A stretch of DNA of 64,000 bases from Herbaspirillum sp. RV1423 (lineage in GTDB: Bacteria; Pseudomonadota; Gammaproteobacteria; Burkholderiales; Burkholderiaceae_D). Below, in pieces: positions 54,571 to 63,831 of the stretch. A program made the translations under genes and the position numbers. The notes beneath the pieces were generated by a model. It searched no databases. It was given only the letters and a program-made list of their open reading frames with translations, and was not told where the DNA came from. The DNA is taken from the NCBI RefSeq assembly GCF_000577615.1, contig NZ_CBXX010000025.1, positions 1 through 64,000 of the forward strand, read 5' to 3'. How positions within the stretch are numbered: the first letter of the stretch is position 1; each line of letters starts with the position of its first letter.

Positions 54571-56265
54571 TTAACCCGGCTCCGCGTGTTCCACCATCAA
54601 CTGTACCTTGGTTGTACCGTTATATTCGTTGGCATCCAGTCTAAAAGCAACCGTTGCGTAATCCGGCAGCGCATCGGCGTGGCCGAACCAGATGGCGTCG
54701 TACTTCTGACCGTTTTTTTCGAGCAGCAGTTTCAGGTGCTTTTCCTTCAGGATGCGCTGGCTGAGCACGCGGAAACGATCGCAGAACACCGGCGGCGCAA
54801 AACCTTGTCCCCATACCTGTTCGTCCATCAGGCTGATGAAGTTGACCGAATAATAGGCATCCTCCAGCACCCCGTCGGTCTCCACCACGCGCTCGAGCTG
54901 GTTTTGCGTCAGCCAGTCTTGGCCTACTCCCTCGAACGCCTGGGCGAAGGCGTCGAAGGCTTCGGCGCGGATGGTCAGGCCGGCCGCCATCGCATGGCCG
55001 CCGAACTTGGTGATGATCGAAGGCGCGTGCTTGGACACCAGGTCCAGCGCATCGCGCAAATGGAAGCCGGCGATCGAGCGGCCCGAACCCTTGATCAGGC
55101 CTTCGTCGCCGGGGGCGAAGGTGATGGTTGGGCGATAGAATTTGTCCTTCAGGCGCGACGCCACGATGCCGATCACGCCCTGATGCCAGGAGGCGTCGAA
55201 CACGCTGATGGTGCGGCGGTCCTGCGGATTGAAGTCGTCCAGCAGATTCAGCGCCGTGTCCTGCATGCCGGCTTCGATGTCGCGCCGTTCGCGGTTGATG
55301 GCGTCGAGCTGCTGGGCGATGGCCCAGGCGCGGCCTTCATCGTCGGTGGTCAGGCATTCGATGCCGAGCGCCATGTCGGCCAGGCGGCCGGCGGCGTTCA
55401 GGCGCGGGCCGACGGCGAAGCCGAGATCGAACGGCGTGGCGCGGCGCGCTTCGCGGCCGGCGGCGCGGAACAGCGCGGCGATGCCGGCATGCATGCGGCC
55501 GGCGCGCATGCGCTTGAGACCTTGCGCCACCAGGATGCGATTGTTGGCGTCGAGCTTGACGACGTCGGCCACGGTGCCCAGCGCGACCAGGTCGAGCAGG
55601 GCGTCGAGCTTGGGCTGGGTCTGTGCGTCGAAGATACCGCGCTTGCGCATCTCCGCGCGCAAGGCCAGCAACACGTAGAACATCACGCCCACGCCGGCCA
55701 GGTTCTTGCTCGGGAAGCCGCAGGACGGCTGGTTGGGGTTCACGATCACGCGCGCATCCGGCAGGCTGTCGCCGGGCAAGTGGTGGTCGGTGACCACAAC
55801 GTCGATGCCGCGCGCCTTGGCGGCGGCGACGCCGTCGATGCTGGCGATGCCGTTGTCGACGGTAACGATGATGTCGGGCGATTTTTCGCGGATGGTCAGT
55901 TCGACGATTTCAGGCGTCAGGCCGTAGCCGTACTCAAAGCGGTTCGGCACGATGTAGTCGACTTGCGCGCCCAGGCTGCGCAGGCCGCGCAGGCCGACGG
56001 CGCAGGCGGTGGCGCCGTCGCAGTCGTAGTCGGCGACGATGACCATTTTCTTGCCGGCGGCAATGGCGTCGGCCAGGTAGACCGCGGCGGCGTCGATATG
56101 CAGCAGGCCGGACGGCGCCATCAGCGCGGCCAGTTCGCTCGACAGGTCTTTGGCGCTGAGCAGGCCGCGCGCTGCGTAGACGCGTGCCAGCACGGGATGG
56201 ATGCCGTCGTGGATCAAGCCGTCGACGTCGCGCGGGTCGTAGGTGCGTGTACTGATGCGGATCAT
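54571..56265 (-). CDS. recJ: Single-stranded-DNA-specific exonuclease RecJ
   Basis: Encodes 564 aa of the DHH phosphoesterase family. Catalytic motifs are VIVADYDCDGATACAVGL (near residue 76), IVTVDNGIAS (near 135), VVTDHHLPGDSLPD (near 157), and the DHHA1 GGHAMAAGLTI (near 425), followed by an OB-fold. RecJ degrades single-stranded DNA 5' to 3' in recombination and mismatch repair. It lies 10 bp after the upstream 354-aa gene, so the two are co-transcribed. Confidence 0.95.
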   Translation of the reverse strand: MIRISTRTYDPRDVDGLIHDGIHPVLARVYAARGLLSAKDLSSELAALMAPSGLLHIDAAAVYLADAIAAGKKMVIVADYDCDGATACAVGLRGLRSLGAQVDYIVPNRFEYGYGLTPEIVELTIREKSPDIIVTVDNGIASIDGVAAAKARGIDVVVTDHHLPGDSLPDARVIVNPNQPSCGFPSKNLAGVGVMFYVLLALRAEMRKRGIFDAQTQPKLDALLDLVALGTVADVVKLDANNRILVAQGLKRMRAGRMHAGIAALFRAAGREARRATPFDLGFAVGPRLNAAGRLADMALGIECLTTDDEGRAWAIAQQLDAINRERRDIEAGMQDTALNLLDDFNPQDRRTISVFDASWHQGVIGIVASRLKDKFYRPTITFAPGDEGLIKGSGRSIAGFHLRDALDLVSKHAPSIITKFGGHAMAAGLTIRAEAFDAFAQAFEGVGQDWLTQNQLERVVETDGVLEDAYYSVNFISLMDEQVWGQGFAPPVFCDRFRVLSQRILKEKHLKLLLEKNGQKYDAIWFGHADALPDYATVAFRLDANEYNGTTKVQLMVEHAEPG

Positions 56266-56275
56266 AGGGGCGTCT

Positions 56276-57340
56276 TCATGCCGCCAGTTTCGCCAGCGAC
56301 GGTTTTATCCAGAACCTGCGCAGCGACGATGCGGTGGCGGTGAGGTGCAGCAGCTTGTCCTGGCCGGTCAGGATCAGCGACAGGCTGTCGAGGCGTTTGT
56401 CGCGCACGGCTTGCAGCAGCGGTGCGAACCACAGGTTGTCGAGCGCTTCCATGCGCTGCAGCCAATAGCCCCATTCATTGGTCAGGCCCGGTTCCAGCAG
56501 GGCATCGAGCATCAACAAGCCATGCTCGCCCGGCGCGGCCAGTACGCCGTCCGGGCCGGCGCTGTGCTGGGCTTCGCCGGCCAGCGCCTGCGGCCAGCCG
56601 CTCAGGTTGAAGTTGGACTGATACTTTGTCGTTACGGCGGCGGTCGCGGCAGCGCCGCCCCAGATCCAGAGGGAGTTGACCGGTTTCTTGCCGAGCATTT
56701 CGCGTTCTTCGTTGATCGATTCCGAGAACCATTGCATCTGCACTTCATTCTGCAATTTGCGCCAGGCCAGTTCCCCTGGGCCTTCCGGCATCCAGATATC
56801 GATGTTGCGGCCGCTGGCGGCCTGCGGCGACGAAGTGCGCAGGCCGGCCCAGTCGTCGGCGCGCATCAGCCAGGTGGCGGCATCGGCATACAGCAGCGTG
56901 CGGCCGATTTCCTCGAACAGCGGCAACGCGGACTGGAACAGGCGCAGCGATTCGGGGTCGTCCAGTTCCAACTGGTCGATGTTGGTCAGCACCAGATGGT
57001 CGCGCGCAACGTGGATATGCGCCGGCTGCAGGATGAACCAGTGGCCTTCGGTGGGCGCGGGGATAGCGGCGCTGGTGCGCAGGAAGGCGGCCGCCGCAGA
57101 CGGGCTGTCGCCGCGTTCGTCTTGCTGAGCAGCGCTTTGCGCAGTCAGGCCGAAACGGCCGGCGAGCCAGTGCTCATGCGGCAGGGCACGGGAAAATGGA
57201 TCGAGGTTTTGCAGCGGTGCGGCGGTCTTGCTGCGCGCCAACAGCATGGCCAGCGCCGGCGCCTTGCATTCGCGCATCAGGTCGCGCGCCATTTCGGCCT
57301 GTGGCAGCCCGAAAGGTAAAAGGATGTCGAGATGATTCAT
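56276..57340 (-). CDS. Conserved protein upstream of recJ, unknown function
   Basis: The start at ATG 57340 (MNHLDILLPFGLPQAEMARDLMREC) is chosen because conserved sequence starts here; a longer frame up to 57616 runs through the divergent promoter region. The 354-aa cytoplasmic protein has WFILQPAHIHVARDHLVLTNIDQLELD near residue 115 and LWIWGGAAA near 215. Relatives next to recJ in other betaproteobacteria are sometimes labelled phosphoglycerate mutase, but the phosphoglycerate-mutase metal-binding motifs are not seen, so that label is not used. Confidence 0.75.
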   Translation of the reverse strand: MNHLDILLPFGLPQAEMARDLMRECKAPALAMLLARSKTAAPLQNLDPFSRALPHEHWLAGRFGLTAQSAAQQDERGDSPSAAAAFLRTSAAIPAPTEGHWFILQPAHIHVARDHLVLTNIDQLELDDPESLRLFQSALPLFEEIGRTLLYADAATWLMRADDWAGLRTSSPQAASGRNIDIWMPEGPGELAWRKLQNEVQMQWFSESINEEREMLGKKPVNSLWIWGGAAATAAVTTKYQSNFNLSGWPQALAGEAQHSAGPDGVLAAPGEHGLLMLDALLEPGLTNEWGYWLQRMEALDNLWFAPLLQAVRDKRLDSLSLILTGQDKLLHLTATASSLRRFWIKPSLAKLAA

Positions 57341-57644
57341 GCCGCGATTGTAGGCGAAAATCCCCCACGAGGGAGAAGGTCCGCCATGGAGGCGGCCTGT
57401 CGCGGGACGCCGGAAGTCGCAAATAAACGCCGCAAGCAAAACTAAGCGTGCCTTTTGCGATCTGAGAGGGGCTGCAAGGAAGCGTCCAGGCGAAGGGCGA
57501 CAGTGAAAGATGGCTGAGAGTGTGGCAAACTGGCGTATTGTCGCCCGGCGTCGTTTCTGCGTCGTCCTTTGCGGATTTCCTTGCGTTTTGCGCAGTTTTG
57601 CCGCCGGTTCCGGCAACCCTCCTTCTTGAAAAGAGAGTCAAGGT
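57341..57644. other. 304-bp divergent region between the recJ operon and lolC
   Basis: No gene is seen. It should hold the promoters of both operons; no consensus boxes stand out. GAAAAGAGAGTCAAGG just before the lolC TTG start is the likely ribosome-binding region. Confidence 0.4.
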
Positions 57645-58910
57645 TTGAGTCTGATAAAAAATTTACCCTTCGAATGGCTGGTCGGCATTCGTTATACGCG
57701 CGCCGGTAAACGCAGCGGCCGCAACAGTTTCATTTCCTTCATTTCCTTGATTTCCATGGCCGGCATCGCGCTCGGCGTGGCGGCGCTGATCGTGGTGCTG
57801 TCGGTAATGAACGGTTTCCAGAAAGAAGTGCGCGACCGCATGTTGTCGGTACTGTCGCATATTGAAGTGTTCGACGCCTCCGGCGCCATGCCGGACTGGC
57901 AGGCGGTCGCCAAACAGACTTTCCAGAACAAGGAAGTCATCGGCGCGGCGCCTTACGTGGCGGCGCAGGCGATGATGACGCGCGACGATAACGTACGCGG
58001 CGTGGTGATCCGGGGCGTGCTGCCGGCGGAGGAGCCCAAGGTGTCCGACGTGGCGAACCAGGTCAGGCAGGGCAAATTCTCCGATCTCAAGCCGGGCGAG
58101 TTCAACATCGTGCTGGGCGGCGAACTGGCGCGCGGCCTGCATGTGACGCTGGGCGACAAGGTCACGTTGATCGCGCCGCAAGGGCAGGTGACGCCGGCCG
58201 GCGTGCTGCCGCGGCTGAAGCAGTTCACGGTGGTCGGCATCTTCGAGGCCGGGCACTACGAGTTCGATTCCTCGCTGGCCTTCATCCAGATCGAGGACGC
58301 CGAACGCCTGTTCCGCCTCGATGCGCCATCCGGCGTTCGCCTGCGCATCAAGGACATGCTGCAGGCGCCGCAGGTCACGCAGGAGCTGTCGACGCAACTG
58401 ACCGGCAATCTCTACCTGCGCGACTGGTCGCAGCAGAACAGCAACTGGTTCGCGGCGGTCAAGACCGAGAAGCGCATGATGTTCATCATCCTGACGCTGA
58501 TCATTGCGGTGGCCGCCTTCAACCTGGTGTCGACGCTGGTGATGACGGTGACCGACAAGCAGGCCGACATCGCCATCCTGCGCACGCTCGGCGCGTCGCC
58601 CGGTTCGATCATGAAAATCTTCATGATCCAGGGCGCGCTGGTCGGCCTGATCGGCACCGGCCTGGGCGTCGGCTTCGGCGTGCTGGTGGCGCTCAACATC
58701 GACGTCATCGTGCCGGCGATCGAGCACTTGCTGCATGTGCAGTTCCTGCCCAAGAGCATTTACGTGATTTCCGAATTGCCTTCCGACCTGATCTGGTCGG
58801 ATGTGTGGACTATCGGAGGCGTGGCGGTGGTGCTGGCCTTCCTTGCGACGTTGTACCCAAGCTGGGCGGCGGCGCGCGTCAAACCGGCGGAGGCCCTGCG
58901 CTATGAATAA
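57645..58910 (+). CDS. lolC: Lipoprotein-releasing system permease LolC/E
   Basis: Encodes 421 aa from a TTG start ([29 protein letters not shown]), which matches the family N-terminus; no ATG lies nearby. It has a first membrane segment (about residues 33-55), a large periplasmic domain (about 60-270) and three C-terminal segments ([40 protein letters not shown]). LolC/E proteins and the LolD ATPase extract outer-membrane lipoproteins from the inner membrane and hand them to LolA. The gene overlaps lolD by 8 bp. Only one permease gene is present here, consistent with a LolF-like homodimer. Confidence 0.92.
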   Translation: MSLIKNLPFEWLVGIRYTRAGKRSGRNSFISFISLISMAGIALGVAALIVVLSVMNGFQKEVRDRMLSVLSHIEVFDASGAMPDWQAVAKQTFQNKEVIGAAPYVAAQAMMTRDDNVRGVVIRGVLPAEEPKVSDVANQVRQGKFSDLKPGEFNIVLGGELARGLHVTLGDKVTLIAPQGQVTPAGVLPRLKQFTVVGIFEAGHYEFDSSLAFIQIEDAERLFRLDAPSGVRLRIKDMLQAPQVTQELSTQLTGNLYLRDWSQQNSNWFAAVKTEKRMMFIILTLIIAVAAFNLVSTLVMTVTDKQADIAILRTLGASPGSIMKIFMIQGALVGLIGTGLGVGFGVLVALNIDVIVPAIEHLLHVQFLPKSIYVISELPSDLIWSDVWTIGGVAVVLAFLATLYPSWAAARVKPAEALRYE

Positions 58911-59622
58911 CGTCATGAGCGACACCATGAATCAACATGATCGGATTGTGCTGTCCTGCCGCGGCCTGGGCAAGACCTTCACGCAAGGCAAGTACTCGGT
59001 CAAGGTGCTCAACGGCGTCGATATCGACGTCAAGGCCGGCGAGCAGGTCGCCATCGTCGGTGCATCCGGTTCGGGCAAATCGACGCTGTTGCATCTGTTG
59101 GGCGGTCTTGACACGCCGACCGCCGGCAGCGTGACCTTGCAGGGCAAGGACTTCGCGAGCCTCGGCGAAGCCGCGCGCGGCGACCTGCGCAATGCGGCGC
59201 TCGGCTTCGTCTACCAGTTCCATCATTTGCTGCCGGAATTTTCGGCGCTCGACAACGTCGCCATGCCGCTGATGATCCGCCGCGTCAAACGCGACCAGGC
59301 GCAACAGCAGGCCCGTGAGATACTGGCCCGCGTGGGTCTGGAAAACCGCGTCAGTCACGTGCCGGGCGAGCTGTCCGGCGGCGAGCGCCAGCGCGTGGCC
59401 CTGGCGCGCGCGCTGGTCACCAGTCCGGCTTGCGTGCTGGCCGACGAGCCGACCGGCAACCTCGACCGCTCGACTGCCGACAAGACTTTCGAATTGATGA
59501 TGGAACTGTCGCAAAAGCTGGGCACCGCCTTCGTCATCGTCACCCATGACATCGAGCTGGCGCGCCGCTGCGGACGCGTATTGCGATTGTCGGAAAACGG
59601 CTTGCTGCCGTATGTTGCATAA
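58903..59622 (+). CDS. lolD: Lipoprotein-releasing system ATPase LolD
   Basis: Encodes 239 aa from ATG 58903, inside the end of lolC (8-bp overlap); ATG 58915 is an alternative. Walker A is GASGSGKST, the signature is [15 protein letters not shown], Walker B is [12 protein letters not shown] and the switch His is in IVTHDIELA. It powers lipoprotein release with LolC. argE follows by 14 bp and may be read from the same transcript. Confidence 0.94.
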   Translation: MNNVMSDTMNQHDRIVLSCRGLGKTFTQGKYSVKVLNGVDIDVKAGEQVAIVGASGSGKSTLLHLLGGLDTPTAGSVTLQGKDFASLGEAARGDLRNAALGFVYQFHHLLPEFSALDNVAMPLMIRRVKRDQAQQQAREILARVGLENRVSHVPGELSGGERQRVALARALVTSPACVLADEPTGNLDRSTADKTFELMMELSQKLGTAFVIVTHDIELARRCGRVLRLSENGLLPYVA

Positions 59623-59636
59623 ATGAGGAATCCATC

Positions 59637-60821
59637 ATGAACACACGCCAATGGCTGGAAAAACTGGTCGCCTTCGACACCACCAGCCGCAACTCCAATC
59701 TGGAACTGATCACCACCGTGCGCGACAACCTGCAGTCGCAGGGCATCACGCCGTGGTTTGCGCATAACAAGGAGCGCACCAAGGCCAATCTGTTCGCCAC
59801 GCTGCCTGCTACGCAAGGTCCCGACGCCGGCGATACGCAAGGCGGCATCGTCCTGTCGGGACATACCGACGTGGTGCCGGTCGACGGCCAGAAATGGGAT
59901 AGCGATCCGTTCAAGCTGACCGAGCGCGACGGTTTGCTGTATGGACGCGGCAGTTGCGACATGAAGGGTTACATCGCCGCGTCGCTGGCGCTGGTGCCGG
60001 AATTCCTGGCGATGCCGCGCAACAAGCCGCTGCACCTGGCTTTTTCCTACGATGAGGAAATCGGCTGCGCCGGCGCGCCGACCATGCTGGCCGAATTGCA
60101 GCAGCGCGGCATCCGTCCGGAAGGTTGCGTGGTCGGCGAACCAACCAATATGCAGGTGGTGGTGGCGCACAAGGGCATCAATGCCTTCAGTTGCCGCGTG
60201 CACGGCAAGTCCGCGCACTCCTCGCTGACGCCACAAGGTTGCAACGCGATCGAATATGCCGCGCGCCTGATCTGCGCGATCCGCGATTTTGCCGACGCCT
60301 ACAAGGTCAACGGCCCTTACGACACGCTGTACGACGTGCCGTTTTCCACCATGACGACAAATCAGATTCGCGGCGGCATTGCGATCAACACGATTCCCGA
60401 TTTGTGCGAGTTTACGTATGAATTCCGCAATCTGCCGGGCATGTCGCCGGAGAAGATCCAGGAACAGATCACGCACTATGTGCGCGACCACTTGTTGCCG
60501 AAGATGCAAGCCGAATATCCGGAAGCCAAGATCGACATCGGCATCATCGCCGCCAGTCCCGCGCTGGAAACCGCCGAGCAGGAAGCCATCACGGCGCTTG
60601 TGCGCGCGCTGACCGAAGACAACGAGAAGCGCAAGGTCGCGTATGCCACCGAGGCGGGATTGTTCCAACGCATCGGCATCCCGACCATCGTCTGCGGCCC
60701 CGGCGATATCGTGCAGGCGCACAAGCCGAATGAGTTCGTGGCGATTGCGCAATTGCAACGTTGCGAAGATTTTCTGCGTAAGTTGGGATATTCGTTGGGA
60801 CATTCGCTGCAAGCCGCCTGA
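59637..60821 (+). CDS. argE: Acetylornithine deacetylase
   Basis: Encodes 394 aa of the M20 metallopeptidase family. Metal-binding motifs are LSGHTDVVPVDGQKW (near residue 80), GRGSCDMKGYIA (near 110) and SYDEEIGCAGAP (near 142), with a dimerisation domain around 180-290. ArgE hydrolyses N2-acetylornithine to ornithine in arginine synthesis; succinyl-diaminopimelate desuccinylase relatives are similar, but length and the DEEIGCAG motif favour ArgE. A GAGGA ribosome-binding site precedes the ATG. It follows lolD by 14 bp. Confidence 0.9.
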   Translation: MNTRQWLEKLVAFDTTSRNSNLELITTVRDNLQSQGITPWFAHNKERTKANLFATLPATQGPDAGDTQGGIVLSGHTDVVPVDGQKWDSDPFKLTERDGLLYGRGSCDMKGYIAASLALVPEFLAMPRNKPLHLAFSYDEEIGCAGAPTMLAELQQRGIRPEGCVVGEPTNMQVVVAHKGINAFSCRVHGKSAHSSLTPQGCNAIEYAARLICAIRDFADAYKVNGPYDTLYDVPFSTMTTNQIRGGIAINTIPDLCEFTYEFRNLPGMSPEKIQEQITHYVRDHLLPKMQAEYPEAKIDIGIIAASPALETAEQEAITALVRALTEDNEKRKVAYATEAGLFQRIGIPTIVCGPGDIVQAHKPNEFVAIAQLQRCEDFLRKLGYSLGHSLQAA

Positions 60822-60872
60822 TCGGCGCGTTACCGCGGCCTCGTCGTTGATCGTTCCTGAGCGAAGAAAAAC

Positions 60873-61670
60873 ATGTGGATCGATACGCATTGCCATCTTG
60901 ACGCCGGAGAATTTGCCGGCGAAGAACTTGCCATCGCCGACGGCGCGGCCGGGCAGGGCGTCGGCATGATTGTCGTGCCTGCGGTGGCGACATGCAATTT
61001 CGCCGCCGTCGCGCGGCTGGCGCGGCAACGCCGCAATTGCGTCTATGCACTCGGGATTCACCCATTGTATGTGCCGACCGCCGATGAAAGCGATCTCCAG
61101 GTCTTGCGCCGGGAGATTGAAAGGGCTCTTGGCGACACACGTTTTGTCGCCATCGGCGAGATCGGACTGGATTTCTTCGTTCCGGAATTGAAGGAGGGCG
61201 CGCTGCGCGAGAAGCAGGAGCATTTCTACAGCGAGCAACTGAAACTGGCGCGGGAATTCGATTTGCCGGTGTTGCTGCATGTGCGCCGCTCGCAAGACAT
61301 CATCCTTAAATATCTGCGCCGCATCGCCGTGCCGGGCGGCATTGCGCATGCCTTCAACGGCAGCGTCCAGCAGGCGCAGGCTTTTATCGGGCTGGGCTTC
61401 AAACTTGGCTTCGGTGGGGCGATGACGTTTCCGCGTTCGCTGCAAATCCGCCGTCTGGCCAGCGAAGTACCGCTGCAAGCCATCGTGCTGGAAACCGATG
61501 CGCCGGATATTTCGCCGGCATGGCTGCATCCGCAACGCAACACACCGGACCAGATTCCGCGCATCGGCCAGGTGTTGGCCGAGCTGCGCGGCATGCGCGC
61601 GGAAGACGTCGCGCTGGCCACGTCGGCCAATGCGCATGCAGCGCTGCCGCGACTGATGTCGGTTTCATAG
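60873..61670 (+). CDS. TatD-family metal-dependent nuclease/hydrolase
   Basis: Encodes 265 aa. The TIM-barrel metal ligands of the TatD family are seen: MWIDTHCHLD at the start, AIGEIGLDFFVPE near residue 92, LLHVRRSQD near 133, IAHAFNGS near 155, and LETDAPDISP near 208. Members are DNases of the 3'-to-5' type or other hydrolases; GEIGLDFF differs slightly from the usual GEiGLDYY. It is followed by the comEC start after only 1 bp. Confidence 0.9.
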   Translation: MWIDTHCHLDAGEFAGEELAIADGAAGQGVGMIVVPAVATCNFAAVARLARQRRNCVYALGIHPLYVPTADESDLQVLRREIERALGDTRFVAIGEIGLDFFVPELKEGALREKQEHFYSEQLKLAREFDLPVLLHVRRSQDIILKYLRRIAVPGGIAHAFNGSVQQAQAFIGLGFKLGFGGAMTFPRSLQIRRLASEVPLQAIVLETDAPDISPAWLHPQRNTPDQIPRIGQVLAELRGMRAEDVALATSANAHAALPRLMSVS

Positions 61671-61671
61671 C

Positions 61672-62241
61672 ATGCGCAGCGCGATTTTCGGTTTCACAGC
61701 AGGAATTGCCTTCCTGCAAATGCAGGCGCAATTGCTTTCCTTTGAAGTACACATGATCTTGCTGGCGGTGGCGGTCCTGCTGTCGCTGGTCTGCTGGCGT
61801 TTGCGCAAGGGCGGCATGCCCGCAGCGTGGCGGACCGTCTTGCGAATCGTCTTGCTCAATATCGCCGGCTTATGCGCCGGCTTCGCCTGGGCCGGGCTGA
61901 TGGCGCAATATCGGCTCGACGACGAGTTGCCGGCGGCGTGGGAAGGGCATGACGTCACGGTGGTAGGCACCGTCGATAGTCTGCCCTATCGTTTCGGGCG
62001 CGGCGTGCGCTTCAATTTCAATGTGGAAAAGATTGCGCCGCAAGCAGGGCGGATGCCGCCCGTTCCGTCCCGGCTGGCTTTGTCATGGTATGCCGAAGGC
62101 GCATTCAGCCAGGCGACAGGTGCGGCCGAAAGCGGCGCGCCTGCTGCAGTCCCGGCCATCCGGCCGGGCGAACGCTGGCAATTGACGGTGCGCCTGAAGC
62201 GTCCGCACGGCAACGCCAATCCGTATGTAAGGGCGAGTTAA
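61672..62241 (+). pseudogene. comEC: comEC/rec2 5' fragment, interrupted by a mobile element
   Basis: The first ~185 codons match the N-terminus of a ComEC/Rec2 competence channel: two or three membrane segments (residues 1-25, 27-45, 60-80) and the start of the soluble DUF4131/OB-like domain (WEGHDVTVVGTVDSLPYRFGRGVRF..., GERWQLTVRLKRPHGNANPY). A normal ComEC is about 750-850 aa and goes on from RPHGNANPxGFD-type sequence into the competence domain. Here the frame leaves homology right after NPY and ends VRAS-stop, at the point where base composition drops. The rest of comEC is not in the window. The gene should be non-functional for DNA uptake unless the element is excised. Confidence 0.88.
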
Positions 62242-62349
62242 AGATAAATAACTTAAAAAGGGGAGTTCGTCGTATAGTGGACAGATTGCTTTTCGCTGTC
62301 ACTGAAATTTCTACTGGTACTTTCCTGAACTGTGATGCCAAAGGCCTAA

Positions 62350-63831
62350 GTGAATAGAGACACAGAGCTGCATCTAGTCAGAAAAGCGAAGAAATTAACC
62401 CTTCCCAGGTTTGTACTCACTGAAGTATGTGACGCTATCGACGCAGGGGCGAGACGTATAACACTTCCAGTGGACTCTATCGAGATCGCTTGCTATGAGC
62501 ATCCCAAGCTTACTGATACTGGTCAAAGAGTCGATAAGAAACCAAAATGGAAACTCTTTGAATTCAACCTATACCCCGTTGTGCTGGAAGCCTCCGGCCT
62601 TCCATGGCCAGAAGCGAACATTTATATTTTGTCTCGGCTTGAAAATACGCTAAGCCCATCTATGTCGACCTACGATGGTATTGCGGAGGATTTAACCGCT
62701 TATCGTAGATTCTGTGATGATGAAATTATTGACTGGTGCAATTTCCCAGCTCAAAAATTGGGCCGACCAACCTATCGCTATAGCAACCATTTACGAAGAG
62801 GCATAGAAACCGGTGCGATAGCAATTTCAACGGCTAAACGCAGAATAAGTTCCGTAATCGCTTTCTACACTTGGTTGAAGGATGAAGGCATATTGGTGCC
62901 GGCGCATGTGCCTTGGAAAGAATCGGATAAATTTCTTAAACTGACTGGTACATACGGATTCGAATTCATAAAGAAAGTAACGACTACGGATATTTCAATT
63001 CGTATTCCGGCACAGCATGATCCTTATGATGGCGCTATTGATGACGGGGGAAAATTACGCCCGCTTCCCTTGAATGAGCAACGGTGGATACTAGAGGCAC
63101 TCATCAAGCGAGGTAACACTGAGATGACGCTGATACATGTGCTTGCTTTACTTTCGGGGGCTCGTATTCAAACGGTGCTTACTTTCCGAGTACGACATGT
63201 TTACAAGTTGGTTGCCGAGCAACCTAACAGTGATCCATCGACTGAAATTCGTTGTCCTGTTGGACCAGGGACTGGAATCGACACCAAAAGAGACAAGAGA
63301 TTGTCATTGCATTTGCCTTTATGGTTTTGTCGGATGTTGTTGACTTATGTTGAAAGTGAGCGTGCGCGTCGTCGTCGCGCTTTGGCCAAGCGAGGCGATA
63401 CCGAAGATCAGTATTTATTTTTAAGCAAATACGGCACGCCCTTTTACAGCTGTAAGGAAGATAACCGGATTTTCGATGCCGATAGCAATCTGCGGCATCA
63501 CACGAAAGGACAATCTATCCGAAAGTTTATGTCCGAAGTTGTTATTCCATATGTTCGTATGAAATACGATGTGAAATTTCGCTATCGCTTCCATGATTTA
63601 CGTGCTTCGTTTGGCATGAATCTAACTGATACGCAGCTAAAACTTGTAGCGCAAAACAAAAAAACATTAAACCAAGTTCGGGAATATGTAAAAGTGCGAA
63701 TGGGGCATGAGTCGGCAGCCACCACTGACCTTTACCTTCAATTTCGAGACAATGCTGCTCATGTGTTGCAGGTCATAGATGGCCACGACGACTATCTTCA
63801 GAATCTGGCCGCTAGCATGGAAATACTATGA
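62350..63831 (+). CDS. Tyrosine recombinase/integrase of the inserted element
   Basis: Encodes 493 aa from GTG 62350, with AAAGG upstream. The C-terminal half has the tyrosine-recombinase catalytic set: Arg272 in LLSGARIQTVL, His415-x2-Arg418 in RFHDLRASFG, His453 in RMGHESAATTD and nucleophile Tyr462 in TDLYLQF. Residues about 100-185 look like the SAM-like core-binding domain (ISSVIAFYTWLKDEGIL). An N-terminal ~100-residue extension is not phage-lambda-like. The length and the ATGA overlap with the next gene resemble integrases of multi-gene recombination modules, such as the GmtY-type proteins of Gamma-Mobile-Trio islands or recombinase-in-trio elements. Codon use differs strongly from the host genes. 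Confidence 0.9.
   Translation: MNRDTELHLVRKAKKLTLPRFVLTEVCDAIDAGARRITLPVDSIEIACYEHPKLTDTGQRVDKKPKWKLFEFNLYPVVLEASGLPWPEANIYILSRLENTLSPSMSTYDGIAEDLTAYRRFCDDEIIDWCNFPAQKLGRPTYRYSNHLRRGIETGAIAISTAKRRISSVIAFYTWLKDEGILVPAHVPWKESDKFLKLTGTYGFEFIKKVTTTDISIRIPAQHDPYDGAIDDGGKLRPLPLNEQRWILEALIKRGNTEMTLIHVLALLSGARIQTVLTFRVRHVYKLVAEQPNSDPSTEIRCPVGPGTGIDTKRDKRLSLHLPLWFCRMLLTYVESERARRRRALAKRGDTEDQYLFLSKYGTPFYSCKEDNRIFDADSNLRHHTKGQSIRKFMSEVVIPYVRMKYDVKFRYRFHDLRASFGMNLTDTQLKLVAQNKKTLNQVREYVKVRMGHESAATTDLYLQFRDNAAHVLQVIDGHDDYLQNLAASMEIL

Noticed and set aside
54586-56343. A 585-codon plus-strand open frame opposite recJ
   Set aside because: Antisense shadow of recJ, whose DHH/DHHA1 motifs are complete.
59355-61637. 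A 760-codon minus-strand open frame opposite argE and the TatD gene
   Set aside because: It lies opposite well-supported genes with complete motifs; its own translation shows no domain.
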